Source of the DNA: Nocardia shimofusensis NBRC 100134
GTDB lineage: Bacteria > Actinomycetota > Actinomycetes > Mycobacteriales > Mycobacteriaceae
NCBI RefSeq assembly: GCF_001613125.1
Contig: NZ_BDBT01000002.1
Location: 1 to 64,000, forward strand
Reading direction: 5' to 3'
DNA length: 64,000 nt
Within the stretch, counting starts at the first letter, position 1. Each line of letters opens with the position of its first letter. The notes beneath the pieces are model-generated. The model was given only the letters and a program-made list of their open reading frames with translations, was not told the DNA's origin and searched no databases. Positions 51,763-64,000 of the stretch are shown here, piece after piece. The position numbers and the translations under genes are program-made.

Positions 51763-53504
51763 AGACCGCCGTCGACCTCGCCGCCACCGAGGACATGGTC
51801 CTCTTCGAGGTCACCGAGGACATGGTCCTCTTCGAGGTCGACCCGGCCCAGCGGGTGGCCCCGCCGCCGGACACGCACGACGACCCGCCTGCTCCCGCTC
51901 CGGAACCGGAGCCGTTGCCCGACATGACCGAACCGCTGCCGATCCCGGGGTGGCCGATGCCCGCCTCCACCCCGCAGCCGACCGACGCCCCGGTCGGCGA
52001 ATCCGCGGGCAGCGCGGCCGAAGAGGTCGCGCACCCCGTCGATACACCGGTCGCCGAGCCGCAGGCCGCGGACGCACCGGACAGTGGCGAGGTTGGCGTG
52101 CCCGGTACCTCTGCCGAGGGAGTGGTTGCGCAGGGCGAGGCGGCGATCACGGCAGCTCCGATGCCCGCGTATCTGGACCCGTGGGAGGAGCGGGTGCTGG
52201 CGGACCCGGATCTGCTGGGCGACATCGCTTTCGCGGTCGGCACCCCCTTCCACCTGATGTATCCGGCGCGGGTGCGGCGCAATATCGCCGAGTTCCAGCG
52301 AGCCTTCGACCGAGCGGGTGTGGACGGCGTCGTCTACTACGGCAAGAAGGCCAACAAGGCGGCGTGTGTCGCGCGGGCGTGCGCGGAGCAGGGCGCCGGT
52401 GTCGACGTGTCCAGCGTCGGGGAGCTGACGGCGGCGCTGGCGCAGGGGGTGCGCGGTGAGGAGCTGATGGTCACCGGCCCCGCCAAGTCGGCGGAGCTGC
52501 TGTGGCTGGCGGCTCGGCACGGCGCGTTGATCGCGATAGACGCGCTCGACGAACTGGATCGGCTGCTGAACTCCGGCCCGGCGGCGCGGATACTGCTGCG
52601 AGCGTTGCCGGACGGGTCGAGCAGTCGATTCGGGATGACCGGGGAGGAACTCGATCGGGCGGTCGAGCGGCTCGCCGGTGATACGGCAGTTCGCCTGACA
52701 GGGTTCAGCTTCCACCTGTCCGGCTACGACGCGGCGGCGCGTGCCGTGTTCGCCGCCGAGCTGGTCGATCGGTGCGTCCGTGCGCGCGAACTCGGCCACG
52801 ACATCACCACACTGTCCATCGGCGGCGGTTTCGGCGTGGACTACCTGCCCGCCGACGCGTGGTCACAGTTCACCGCGCAGGCCGCGCCGACCCGGTTCCA
52901 CGCGGGCAAGTCCTTCGCCTCCTATTACCCGTATCACTTCCCGGTCCCCGGCGCGGCCATGCTCACGGCGATCCTGACCCACCACGGACCGGCCCACGGC
53001 GATCTGGCCCACGGCAATCCCGCCCACGGCGATCTCGCGAAGGCGTTGCGCGACAACGACATCCGCTTGGCCGTCGAGCCGGGCCGGGCGTTGCTCGCGC
53101 ACGCGGGCAGCACGGTCTTCGGGGTGCGCGGCGCCAAGACCCGTCACGCGCACGGCAGTCCCTACCGGCTGCTGACCGTGGACGGCACCAGCCTGAGCCT
53201 GTCCGAGCAGTGGTTCGACAGCGAATACCTGCCCGACCCGCTGCTGTGGCCACCCCGCCGGGACGGGCGCGAGACGCCGACCAGCGTCGGAGCGTCGAGC
53301 TGCCTGGAATCGGACATGGTCAGCTGGCGGCGCATCCCGCTCCCGCGCCCCGCCGAGCCGGGTGACCTGCTGGTCTACCCGAATACGGCCGGCTACCAGA
53401 TGGACTCCAACGAGTCCGCTTTCCACGAACTCCCCCTCCCGCCGAAGGTCGTGCTGCACGAGACCGACGGCGACCGGTTGCGCTGGGCTCTCGACGCCCG
53501 CTGA
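51753..53504 (+). CDS. fold III PLP decarboxylase with unusual N-terminal extension
   Basis: A 583-residue protein. From ~residue 137 it is an ornithine/diaminopimelate-type decarboxylase: PLP-Lys in VYYGKKANKAA, FSFHLSG, phosphate loop SIGGGFGVD, EPGRALL, and dimer-site Cys in SSCLESDMVSW. The first ~136 residues are a Pro/Glu/Ala-rich extension that begins with a tandem TEDMVLFEV pair. An internal ATG at 52161 (MPAYLDPWEERVL) would give a standard 447-residue enzyme. In staphyloferrin B synthesis SbnH, of this fold, decarboxylates a diaminopropionate conjugate; a similar role is inferred. Its GTG overlaps the upstream stop by 10 bp. Confidence 0.8.
   Translation: MGLETAVDLAATEDMVLFEVTEDMVLFEVDPAQRVAPPPDTHDDPPAPAPEPEPLPDMTEPLPIPGWPMPASTPQPTDAPVGESAGSAAEEVAHPVDTPVAEPQAADAPDSGEVGVPGTSAEGVVAQGEAAITAAPMPAYLDPWEERVLADPDLLGDIAFAVGTPFHLMYPARVRRNIAEFQRAFDRAGVDGVVYYGKKANKAACVARACAEQGAGVDVSSVGELTAALAQGVRGEELMVTGPAKSAELLWLAARHGALIAIDALDELDRLLNSGPAARILLRALPDGSSSRFGMTGEELDRAVERLAGDTAVRLTGFSFHLSGYDAAARAVFAAELVDRCVRARELGHDITTLSIGGGFGVDYLPADAWSQFTAQAAPTRFHAGKSFASYYPYHFPVPGAAMLTAILTHHGPAHGDLAHGNPAHGDLAKALRDNDIRLAVEPGRALLAHAGSTVFGVRGAKTRHAHGSPYRLLTVDGTSLSLSEQWFDSEYLPDPLLWPPRRDGRETPTSVGASSCLESDMVSWRRIPLPRPAEPGDLLVYPNTAGYQMDSNESAFHELPLPPKVVLHETDGDRLRWALDAR
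51786..51839 (+). repeat. 27-bp in-frame tandem duplication (TEDMVLFEV x2)
   Basis: 51786-51812 and 51813-51839 are identical, encoding TEDMVLFEV twice at residues 12-29 of the decarboxylase reading frame. Confidence 0.95.
52992..53036 (+). repeat. 15-bp in-frame triplication in the decarboxylase
   Basis: Three near-identical 15-bp units (52992, 53007, 53022) encode AHGDL, AHGNP, AHGDL in a surface-loop position between catalytic segments of the decarboxylase. Confidence 0.85.
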
Positions 53505-53604
53505 GCGCGCCCCACCCCCACGCCCCGCCGACCCACGACCCATCGGTCATGCCCGCGCGCCGATCAGCCGCGCCCTGACCGCCCCCGTTCCCGAGGAGAC
53601 AGCC

Positions 53605-54639
53605 ATGCCGCTCGTCACGCGCGTGACCGATCTGATCGGCCGCACCCCCCTGTTCGAACTCGCCGTCACCGACTCCGGCACCCGATTGCTGCTCAAACTC
53701 GAGCAGTTCAACCCGACCGGCGCGGCCAAGATCCGGATGGCCCGCGAGATGGTGCTCGACGCGGAGCGTCGTGGGTTGCTGGAAGTTGGCGGGCATATCA
53801 TCGAGTCCACGTCCGGCAACACCGGGCTCGGTCTGGCGGTAGTGGCCGCCGAACGTGGGTACCGCTTCACCGCGGTAGTCGACAACCACGCCTGTAAGGA
53901 CAAACTGCGCGCGATGCGAGCGATGGGTGCGGAACTGGTATTCGTCGCCGACGACGGCGACGACGACCTGGCGACCTCGGCCAGAGAGGACCTGGCCGCG
54001 GCGATGGTGGCCGGGCAGGCGGGGGCCTACTTCACCGAGCAGCACAACAACGACGCCAACGCGGTCGGCTACTACCCTGTCGCCGAGGAATTGCTGGCGG
54101 ACGTCGAGCGAGTCGACATCCTGCTCTCGGCGGTCGGCACCGGCGGTTCGCTGTTCGGCACCGCGACCCGGCTGCGCGAGCTGGGCTGCCCCGCGCGGGT
54201 GATCGGCGTGGAGCCGGTGGGCTCGATCGCCTTCGGCGGGCCGGGCGGGCCGTACTGGCAATCCGGCACCGGCACTCCGCCGGGCGCCACCATCGGCACC
54301 GCCGTGGACTACTCCCTGCTCGACGAGGGCGTGAAGGTCTCCGACGTCGACGCCTTCGCCACCGCCCGCGCGGTGGCCGCGGAGCTGGGCCTGATGATCG
54401 GCGGCTCGGCGGGCGGCTCGGTCTTCGTCGGCCTGGAACGACTCGAGCAGTTCCCGCCCGGTTCGACGGTGGTCACCATTGTGTGCGACGGCGGCGAGAA
54501 ATACCTCGACACCGTCTTCGACGACCGCTGGATGGGCGAGCGCGAACTGCTCGATCCGGCCGCCGAGGAACGGGTGCGCGCCATGGTGCGCCGGTACGCG
54601 CCCGCCACCCGGCGCACCGATCTGGCGGATGCCCGATGA
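53605..54639 (+). CDS. SbnA-like cysteine-synthase-family enzyme (diaminopropionate pathway)
   Basis: A 344-residue fold II PLP enzyme: PLP-Lys in NPTGAAKIRMA, STSGNTGLGLA, SAVGTGGSLFGTA and GGSAGGSVF loops. CysK has NPGGSVKDR; the AAKIR variant and the coupling with an SbnB-like gene argue for N-(2-amino-2-carboxyethyl)-L-glutamate synthase (SbnA/VioB), which joins glutamate to a serine-derived acrylate. GAGGAG lies six bases before the ATG. The 100-bp gap after the decarboxylase has no terminator. A conventional cysteine synthase is possible, but the setting makes it less likely. Confidence 0.82.
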   Translation: MPLVTRVTDLIGRTPLFELAVTDSGTRLLLKLEQFNPTGAAKIRMAREMVLDAERRGLLEVGGHIIESTSGNTGLGLAVVAAERGYRFTAVVDNHACKDKLRAMRAMGAELVFVADDGDDDLATSAREDLAAAMVAGQAGAYFTEQHNNDANAVGYYPVAEELLADVERVDILLSAVGTGGSLFGTATRLRELGCPARVIGVEPVGSIAFGGPGGPYWQSGTGTPPGATIGTAVDYSLLDEGVKVSDVDAFATARAVAAELGLMIGGSAGGSVFVGLERLEQFPPGSTVVTIVCDGGEKYLDTVFDDRWMGERELLDPAAEERVRAMVRRYAPATRRTDLADAR

Positions 54640-54685
54640 TCGAGTGCGAAGAACCGGATCCGGCCGTTCCCGACGAGGTGGACAC

Positions 54686-56083
54686 ATGAATCTCGCCGCG
54701 ATCACCCCGGACGGACGGCGGCTGGCCGCATTGGCCACGCCGATCGCGCTCACCCAACTGGCACAGGTCGCCGTCTCCACCACCAATATCGCGCTCATGG
54801 GCACGCTCGGCGTCCGCGAGGTCGCGGCGGGCGGTCTGGCGCTGGTGCTGTTCAACCAGATCCGCACCATGGGCGTCGGCTTGATCACCGGCACCGGCAA
54901 TCGAGTCGCCGCGGCGGTCGGCGGCGCGAGCAAGCGGGGCGAATCCGCGCAGCGCGAGGTGCGCGAGATCGTGCGCGCCGGCGTCCTCATCGCCACCGTG
55001 GCCGGTCTGCTCGGCGGCGCGCTGCTGGTCGGGCTCGGCTGGGCGCTGCCGTGGCTCGGCCAGGACGCGGGCGTGCTCGCCGACGCGCGTCCGCTCATGA
55101 TCGCGCTCGCGCCCGGGCTGTTGCCTTGCCTGTGGTTCCAGGTGCTGCGCCAGTACACCGTCGGGATGCAACGGCCGAAGGCCCTGCTGACGGTGACACT
55201 CGGCTCGATCGCCCTGAACGCGATGCTGGCGCTGACGTTCATTCACGGCTGGGCGGGCCTGCCCGCGCTGGGACTGACCGGCATCGGTGTGGCGACCTCG
55301 CTGGTCTTCCTGATCACCTTCGGCGTCTTCTGGGCGATGGTGCGGCGCGACGACGATCTCGCGCCGATGCTGTCGCTGCGGCCGTGGCCGGTCCGTCGCG
55401 CCACGGTCGGATCGGAGCTGCGGCTCGGCACGCCGATCGCGCTCACCTACGGTTCCGAGGCGGGCATGTTCTCGGTGCTGGCTCTGGTCATGGGCACCCT
55501 CGGCCCGGCCGCGCTGGCCGCCCACAATGTCGTCTACCAGATCATCTACATCGTGTTCCAGGTCGCCATCGGCATCTCGCACGGCGCCTCGATCCTGGTC
55601 AGCCGGGCCGTGGCACGCGAGGAGCACGAGCGGGCCCGTGGATTGGCCTGGCTGGCGCTGCGTTACGCGGGCGTGGTCGCCGTGGTGACCGGCGTGGCGT
55701 ATGTGCTCGCGCCGCACCTGGTGCTGCGGCCGTTCCTGGCCGCCGACGACATCGCCGGGCTGGAGGTCGCGCGCACCCTGCTGCTCATCGGCATCGTGTT
55801 GCAGTTCTTCGACGCCGCCCAGAACATCGGCACCGGCCTGCTGCGCGGATTGAAGGCAACCGGCGCGGGCTTCCGGCTCTCGGTGATCGGCTACTGGGGC
55901 GTCGGCCTGCCGTGCGCGCTGCTGCTCGCGCTGCCGCTGGGACTGGGCGCGGCGGGTGTCTGGTGGGGGCTGACCGCCGGGCTCGCGGCGACCGCCGTGC
56001 TGATGTTGCGACGCTACTTCGCGCTGCTCGACGAACATGCCCGGCCACGGCCGCGGCGGGTGCCGCAGACCCTGGCCGGGTAG
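54686..56083 (+). CDS. MATE-family efflux transporter
   Basis: A 465-residue protein with 12 predicted spans in two six-span halves, of the DinF/NorM-type MATE family (ATPIALTQLAQVAVSTTNIA in span 1; GTPIALTYGSEAGMFSVLAL at the start of the second half). It starts 46 bp after the SbnA-like gene, same strand, and ends the run. The likely role is export of the cluster product. A convergent hairpin follows. Confidence 0.9.
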   Translation: MNLAAITPDGRRLAALATPIALTQLAQVAVSTTNIALMGTLGVREVAAGGLALVLFNQIRTMGVGLITGTGNRVAAAVGGASKRGESAQREVREIVRAGVLIATVAGLLGGALLVGLGWALPWLGQDAGVLADARPLMIALAPGLLPCLWFQVLRQYTVGMQRPKALLTVTLGSIALNAMLALTFIHGWAGLPALGLTGIGVATSLVFLITFGVFWAMVRRDDDLAPMLSLRPWPVRRATVGSELRLGTPIALTYGSEAGMFSVLALVMGTLGPAALAAHNVVYQIIYIVFQVAIGISHGASILVSRAVAREEHERARGLAWLALRYAGVVAVVTGVAYVLAPHLVLRPFLAADDIAGLEVARTLLLIGIVLQFFDAAQNIGTGLLRGLKATGAGFRLSVIGYWGVGLPCALLLALPLGLGAAGVWWGLTAGLAATAVLMLRRYFALLDEHARPRPRRVPQTLAG

Positions 56084-56094
56084 CCCGGGTAGCT

Positions 56095-56112
56095 CGGCCG
56101 GAAGTCCGGCCG
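56095..56112. terminator. convergent terminator, MATE and TerD genes
   Basis: CGGCCGG and CCGGCCG form a 7-bp stem around AAGT, between the MATE stop and the TerD-family stop. Confidence 0.6.
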
Positions 56113-56126
56113 GACAGTTCGCGAGG

Positions 56127-56702
56127 TCAGACGTTGACGCCGTAGTCGCGGGCGATGCCGCCGAGACCGGAGGCGTAGCCCTGGCCGATGGCGCGGAACT
56201 TCCACTCGCCGTTGTGCCGGTACAGCTCGCCGAAGATCATCGCGGTCTCGGTGGACGCGTCCTCGGACAGGTCGTAGCGGGCCAGTTCGGCATCGGTGTT
56301 GAGATCGACGACGCGGATGGAGGCATTGCGGATCTGCCCGAAGGACTGACCGCGCGCGTCCGCGTCGTGGATGGAGACGGCGAAGAAGATGTTGGTGATC
56401 GACGGCGGGGTGGCCGCCAGATCGATATTGATCACCTCGTCGTCGCCGTCGCCCTCACCGGTGAGGTTGTCACCGGTGTGCTCGATGGTGCCCTCCGGGG
56501 AGCGCAGATTGTTGTAGAAGACGAAGTGCAGGTCCGAGAGCACCTTCAGGTTGGGCCCGCATGCCAGGGCGCTGGCGTCGAGGTCGTAGTCCGCACCGGT
56601 CGTGGTGCGCACATCCCAACCCAGGCCGACCGCGACCTTCGTCAGATTCGGGGCCTGCTTCGACAGCGAGACGTTGCCGCCCTTGGCCAGTGTGACGCTC
56701 AT
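56127..56702 (-). CDS. TerD-family calcium-binding stress protein
   Basis: A 191-residue TerD-domain protein: MSVTLAKGGNVSLSKQAPNL, VGLGWDVRTTTGADYDLDAS, EHTGDNLTGEGDGDDEVINI (Ca-binding acidic residues) and GELYRHNGEWKFRAIGQGY. The ATG at 56702 has AAAGGGG upstream; the in-frame extension to 56732 is dropped. TerD proteins bind Ca2+ and take part in tellurite, phage and envelope-stress responses; in actinobacteria they are often lone genes. No TerC or helicase partner is nearby. Confidence 0.92.
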   Translation of the reverse strand: MSVTLAKGGNVSLSKQAPNLTKVAVGLGWDVRTTTGADYDLDASALACGPNLKVLSDLHFVFYNNLRSPEGTIEHTGDNLTGEGDGDDEVINIDLAATPPSITNIFFAVSIHDADARGQSFGQIRNASIRVVDLNTDAELARYDLSEDASTETAMIFGELYRHNGEWKFRAIGQGYASGLGGIARDYGVNV

Positions 56703-56771
56703 GATCCCCTTTCCGTCCGCGCTTCCTCGCACGGGGTTTTCGATGTGACAGTTTTCCGTCGGGTTCGCGAA

Positions 56772-57227
56772 TCAGTTCGAGTTCGCGGCCCAGTCACGAA
56801 GCGTCGCGACGCGGCCCTTCAGCGCGTTCAGCTCGAACTCGTCGAGCACGGTGCGCTGGATACCCTGCGCCACCGAGAACGCGGACTGCCGATGATCGTC
56901 GATCACGGCCACATCCAGCGCAACGGCGACGTAGTCCTGTGCGCCGGGCATCTCCTCGGCGATCACCTTCGCCTCGCCCCGCGCGCACAACGCCACATCC
57001 CCGCCACCGAGGATCAGCAACGCGACCTCCGGCCGTTCCCGCAACCGCGCCAGCGAACCCCGATCGGACTTCAGCGAGATCAGGATGCGGCGGTCACCCG
57101 CGCGCACCGGCCAGGACACCGGAATCGCGTGCGGGGCAGGATCGGTCGTGACGAGCACGGCGATGGTCTCCTGCGGCCACTGCGGTAGCACGTCCAATTC
57201 GGGATGATCGGATGTCAACTGCGTCAC
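56772..57227 (-). CDS. pyridoxamine-phosphate-oxidase-fold protein
   Basis: A 151-residue split-barrel protein (ETIAVLVTTDPAPHAIPVSW; DRRILISLKSDRGSLARLRE; VALLILGGGDVALCARG), resembling FMN- or F420-binding PPOx-class oxidoreductases. It may reduce a cofactor-linked substrate or simply bind flavin; no catalytic proof. Same strand as the TerD-like gene, 69 bp upstream of it. ATG/GTG start at 57227. Confidence 0.75.
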   Translation of the reverse strand: MTQLTSDHPELDVLPQWPQETIAVLVTTDPAPHAIPVSWPVRAGDRRILISLKSDRGSLARLRERPEVALLILGGGDVALCARGEAKVIAEEMPGAQDYVAVALDVAVIDDHRQSAFSVAQGIQRTVLDEFELNALKGRVATLRDWAANSN

Positions 57228-57381
57228 CTCGTGGGATCGTCGTGCGCGGCGGGCTGTCGCCGCCCCCCTGCCAGTCTAGGTCGATGCCCCCGCTGCGTGC
57301 GGGTGCATCGGAGCGCACACAGCACGCTCGAGCGACCAGCCTTATCACACCCGACGGTGGTCGCACGGCTGATCGCTGCGA

Positions 57382-57410
57382 TTGACGGACTCTGCTCACC
57401 GGGGCATCAT
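57382..57410 (+). promoter_or_regulatory. candidate promoter of the Stealth gene
   Basis: TTGACG (57382-57387), 17-bp spacer, CATCAT (57405-57410), within the 377-bp gap between two divergent genes. I see no gene or other clear signal in the rest of the gap. Confidence 0.35.
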
Positions 57411-57604
57411 TCGTAGTCGACGCCCTGTTCACCGGGCGTTATTCGATTGCTGGCCGATGGCTGTCCGGCTTTTGCGTGCTGTTTTTCCTGCCGCGCTCGG
57501 GCCGCCGACCTCGTTCCGCGCCGGCCGGAAAGACCGCACTTCCCGTCGACGACGCGCTGTGTCCGAGAGGCGCAGCGTCCTGCCGTGAGTGAGGTGAGAA
57601 CGAC

Positions 57605-59056
57605 ATGGTGTACCGACCGTCGGGAGCACGGGGTTCGACCGGCCCCGTAGCTGGCAATCTCGTGTATTCGCAGGCGGCGGTGGCGGATCTGATCTGGCTG
57701 CGCGAGCAACTCGACGCTGCGGGCGTGCCGTTCCTGCTGGTACGCGACCGGGACCACCGGCTGATCCTGGCCGCCGACGCGGCCCACCGGGAGATCGCCG
57801 ACCGGGTGACCGCCGCCGCGCCGGCCGCCGGATTCTTCTGCGACACCGCCTCGTCCGGGGTACTGCGCCTGGGCCGCGATCTCGATCCGGCCCACCACGT
57901 CGAGCTGGAACTGTGGGAATACCACGGCGACACCGTGTCCTGCCCGCGCCCGAACGCCTTGACCCGTGCCGTGTTCGACCTGGCCGATGGGGAACTCACC
58001 GACGTCGCCCTGTTCGACCACGAGTGGCCCACCCTCGCGGGCATGTTCGCACCGCACGCCACCGATGTCGATTTCGACATCGACATCGTGTTCTCCTGGG
58101 TGGACGGCTCCGACCCCGAACTGCGCGCCCGCCGGGCCGGCATGTTGGCGCAGGTGGTCGTCGGCGAGGGCGACGACGCCGACGCCAGAATCCGTCAGAT
58201 CGACGAACTCCGTTACGCGCTGCGATCGGTGCACAAGAACGCGCCGTGGATCCGGCGCATCTTCATCGCCACCGATTCCCGCCCGCCGGCCTGGCTGGCC
58301 GAGCATCCGAAGGTGACGATCGTGCGCGCGGTCGACCACTTCGCCGACACCTCCGGCCTGCCCACCTTCAATTCCCACGCCGTCGAGAGCCAGCTGCAGC
58401 ACATCGACGGGCTCAGCGAGCATTTCCTCTACTCCAACGACGACATGTTCTTCGCCCGACCGGTGCGGCCGTCGATGTTCTTCACCCCCGGCGGCATCAG
58501 CCGTTTCGTCGAGGCCGATCTGCGCATCGGGCCCGGTGCGAGCAACGAGCGACGCAGCGGTTACGAGAACGCGGCCAGGGTGAACCGGGCGCTGCTGGCG
58601 AAGCGGTTCGGCCATCTGATCACCCGCCATCTCGAGCACACGCCGGTCCCGTTGCGACGCAGCGTGTTGCACGAGATGCGAGCGCAGTTCCCCGAGGACT
58701 TCGCCCGTACCGGTCACAGCCGGTTCCGCTCCGCCACCGACATCTCGGTGACCAATTCGCTCTACCACTACTACGCGCTGTTCACCGGTCGCGCGGTGCC
58801 GCAGGAGACCGCGCGCTTCCGCTATGTCGACACCACGCTGCGCAGCGGGCTGACCCTGCTCGACGATATCGCCGAACGCCGTGACCTGGACTTCTTCTGC
58901 CTCAACGACAGCAGCTTTCCGGAGATCGCCGAATCCGAACGGGTGCGGGAGGTTTCGCGCTTCCTGGCGGAGTACTTCCCGGATCCGGCGCCGTGGGAAC
59001 GGATCAGCGAACCGTCTCGTCACCACCGTGTGGAGCCGACTGCCGGCGCCGCATGA
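57605..59056 (+). CDS. Stealth-family sugar-phosphate transferase
   Basis: A 483-residue protein with the four Stealth regions: CR1 [21 protein letters not shown]2 [20 protein letters not shown] through [14 protein letters not shown]3 [19 protein letters not shown], and CR4 FFCLNDSS. Such enzymes are hexose-1-phosphate transferases that make capsule or exopolysaccharide phosphodiesters (Neisseria capsule, CpsY/Rv0806c) and resemble the human GlcNAc-phosphotransferase. GAGGTGAG precedes the ATG. Its 3' end overlaps the convergent phosphodiesterase gene by 53 bp. The pair is adjacent in M. tuberculosis too. Confidence 0.9.
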   Translation: MVYRPSGARGSTGPVAGNLVYSQAAVADLIWLREQLDAAGVPFLLVRDRDHRLILAADAAHREIADRVTAAAPAAGFFCDTASSGVLRLGRDLDPAHHVELELWEYHGDTVSCPRPNALTRAVFDLADGELTDVALFDHEWPTLAGMFAPHATDVDFDIDIVFSWVDGSDPELRARRAGMLAQVVVGEGDDADARIRQIDELRYALRSVHKNAPWIRRIFIATDSRPPAWLAEHPKVTIVRAVDHFADTSGLPTFNSHAVESQLQHIDGLSEHFLYSNDDMFFARPVRPSMFFTPGGISRFVEADLRIGPGASNERRSGYENAARVNRALLAKRFGHLITRHLEHTPVPLRRSVLHEMRAQFPEDFARTGHSRFRSATDISVTNSLYHYYALFTGRAVPQETARFRYVDTTLRSGLTLLDDIAERRDLDFFCLNDSSFPEIAESERVREVSRFLAEYFPDPAPWERISEPSRHHRVEPTAGAA

Positions 59057-59957
59057 CCTGCGGGATGCGAGCCGCCGGAGCGATCACGATGCCCTCGGCG
59101 GCCAGCCGCGACGCCGCCTGCTCCGGCGTGGCGGGCTCGCCGACCGTCGCGCCCGCGTCGATCGCCACCACCGAATGCATGACCGTGTCCGGGTAGACGT
59201 GCACGAAGTTGAACGCCTGCGCGCCGTCACGACCGCGCAGGCCGCCCTCGGCGACCGACAGGTCCTGGGTGTAGCAGCTGGCCGAGGCCACCGAGACCGG
59301 GATGCCCGCGAAGGTGGCGAAGGTCGAGAAGTGCACGTGCCCGGCCAGGATGGCGCGCACGTCGGTGCCGCGCAGCACCTCGGCCAGCCTGCGCTGCTCG
59401 CGCAGTTCCACGGTGACGGCCAGGTCGAGCAGGCACGGCACCGGCGGATGGTGCATGGCCAGGATGGTGCCGAACGGTGCGGGCTCGGCGAGCACGTCGC
59501 GCAACCAGCCCAGCTGCGCGTCGGTGATCTCACCGTGGTGGTGGCCGGGCACCGTGGTGTCCAGCGCGATCACACGCAGTCCGTCGAACATGTGCACCTG
59601 GTCGAACGGAACTCCGGTGGGCTGCGCGTCGAGCAGGCGCCTGCGCAGCGTGCGCCGGTCGTCGTGATTGCCCATCACCCACACCACCGGCGCGCCCACC
59701 CGCCGCGCGAACGGCTCGACCAGGGCCCGCAGCTTGTCGTAGGCGTCCGGCTCGCCCTGGTCGACCAGGTCACCGGTGAACACGATCGCCGTCGGCCTGA
59801 TCCGGCTGGCCTCGGCCTGGGCGAGCAGCCTGCGCAGCCGCTCGTCGGCATCCACCGCCCCGTACAGGTCGCCGTCACCGGCGATCAGATGCGTGTCACT
59901 GAAGTGGAACAGAACGTGATCCGGTCGCGGATACTCCGCGACTCTGTCGATCGGCAC
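59004..59957 (-). CDS. Rv0805-like cyclic nucleotide phosphodiesterase
   Basis: A 317-residue calcineurin-like metallophosphoesterase: metal ligands in [27 protein letters not shown] and GHVHFST. It matches Rv0805 of M. tuberculosis, which hydrolyses 2',3'- and, weakly, 3',5'-cyclic AMP and binds the membrane or wall. The GTG at 59957 ([13 protein letters not shown]) aligns with that protein and follows GGGAGGGG; the TTG at 60014 is less likely. With the membrane cyclase at 12 kb it may shape cAMP levels. Confidence 0.9.
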   Translation of the reverse strand: MPIDRVAEYPRPDHVLFHFSDTHLIAGDGDLYGAVDADERLRRLLAQAEASRIRPTAIVFTGDLVDQGEPDAYDKLRALVEPFARRVGAPVVWVMGNHDDRRTLRRRLLDAQPTGVPFDQVHMFDGLRVIALDTTVPGHHHGEITDAQLGWLRDVLAEPAPFGTILAMHHPPVPCLLDLAVTVELREQRRLAEVLRGTDVRAILAGHVHFSTFATFAGIPVSVASASCYTQDLSVAEGGLRGRDGAQAFNFVHVYPDTVMHSVVAIDAGATVGEPATPEQAASRLAAEGIVIAPAARIPQVMRRRQSAPHGGDETVR

Positions 59958-60142
59958 CGGACTGGCACCCCTCCCGGTGGAACCACCACCGTCGGTTTCG
60001 GGTATTCGACGCAAGAATATCGAAGTCGAATGGCTCGTCGGCCGTCAGCACGTGACCAGTCGGTGACTCGGCGGATGATCACCGATGAACCGGGCCCGCA
60101 CACCTGTGGGTGGTCGCCTGTGCGGCTCGGGCGGGACACCGC

Positions 60143-64000
<3,858 letters not shown>

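Noticed and set aside
51753-53504. LysA (diaminopimelate decarboxylase of lysine synthesis)
   Set aside because: No lysine pathway genes are present, and the SbnA/SbnB-like and exporter neighbours with an iron box point to secondary metabolism.
53605-54639. Housekeeping cysteine synthase
   Set aside because: The PLP-lysine segment differs (AAKIR), and it lies in an operon-like run with an ornithine-cyclodeaminase homologue; not excluded, only less likely.
57228-57604. Gene in the 377-bp gap before the Stealth gene
   Set aside because: Only short frames antisense or off-phase; promoter-like elements are the only supportable content.

Overview
The window is high-GC actinobacterial chromosome, most likely Nocardia or a close mycolic-acid relative. 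The clues are a mycothiol S-conjugate amidase, a short-chain Z-prenyl synthase, PhoH2 and an ESX/PPE-type protein, together with gene order. Runs of genes follow the M. tuberculosis order recalled from memory: phoH2-desA2-glyA-coaA-uppS-hlyIII-YyaL-Rv1083-mca-Rv1081c-greA-metB-cbs-fadA3, then ppx-DUF501-ftsB-eno-lpqU and mazG-mfd, plus the Rv0805/Rv0806c pair.

Layout. 1-1.8 kb holds the end of an ESX/PPE-like protein (running off the left edge) and a small hypothetical gene. 2.1-22.0 kb is the conserved core: RNA helicase-nuclease PhoH2, a DesA2-like protein, serine hydroxymethyltransferase, a TetR/thioesterase pair with two operator palindromes, pantothenate kinase, Z-prenyl synthase, a class III cyclase, mycothiol enzymes, GreA and the transsulfuration enzymes MetB and Cbs. 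22.1-33.9 kb mixes secreted proteins and lipoproteins, a thiolase, a BI-1 protein, a methyltransferase, a GntR/MFS operon and serine hydrolases. 34.0-39.8 kb is an accessory segment. 39.9-45 kb holds tRNA-Leu(UAA), an HxlR/SDR/tautomerase locus and two transporters. 45-49.3 kb is core again (ppx, DUF501, ftsB, eno, transglycosylase). 49.5-56.1 kb is an accessory metabolic cluster. 56.1-64 kb has TerD, an FMN-type oxidase, a Stealth phosphotransferase, a cAMP-phosphodiesterase-like enzyme, MazG and Mfd (running off the right edge).

Two loci stand out. (1) At 35.9-38.0 kb one lower-GC gene encodes a DUF262 + DUF1524 (GmrSD-like, HNH) protein fused to a C-terminal alkyltransferase-like (ATL) domain whose alkyl-acceptor Cys is Ala. 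It looks like a nuclease with a base-damage or base-modification reader. It sits between two copies of a cassette made of an XRE regulator with a TPR-like C-terminus, a divergent protein of about 90 residues and a 30-45-residue single-span membrane protein. The two small-protein copies differ almost only at synonymous sites. (2) At 49.47 kb a good IdeR/DmdR-type iron box overlaps a promoter driving a five-gene run: VioC-like Fe(II)/2-oxoglutarate oxygenase, SbnB-like dehydrogenase, PLP decarboxylase, SbnA-like synthase and MATE exporter. This suggests an iron-responsive small molecule built on 2,3-diaminopropionate, with no peptide or NIS synthetase nearby.

In-frame tandem repeats (15, 18 or 27 bp) recur inside unrelated genes, three of them within two genes of the iron-box cluster. 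Many genes appear leaderless or overlap their neighbour by GTGA/ATGA.
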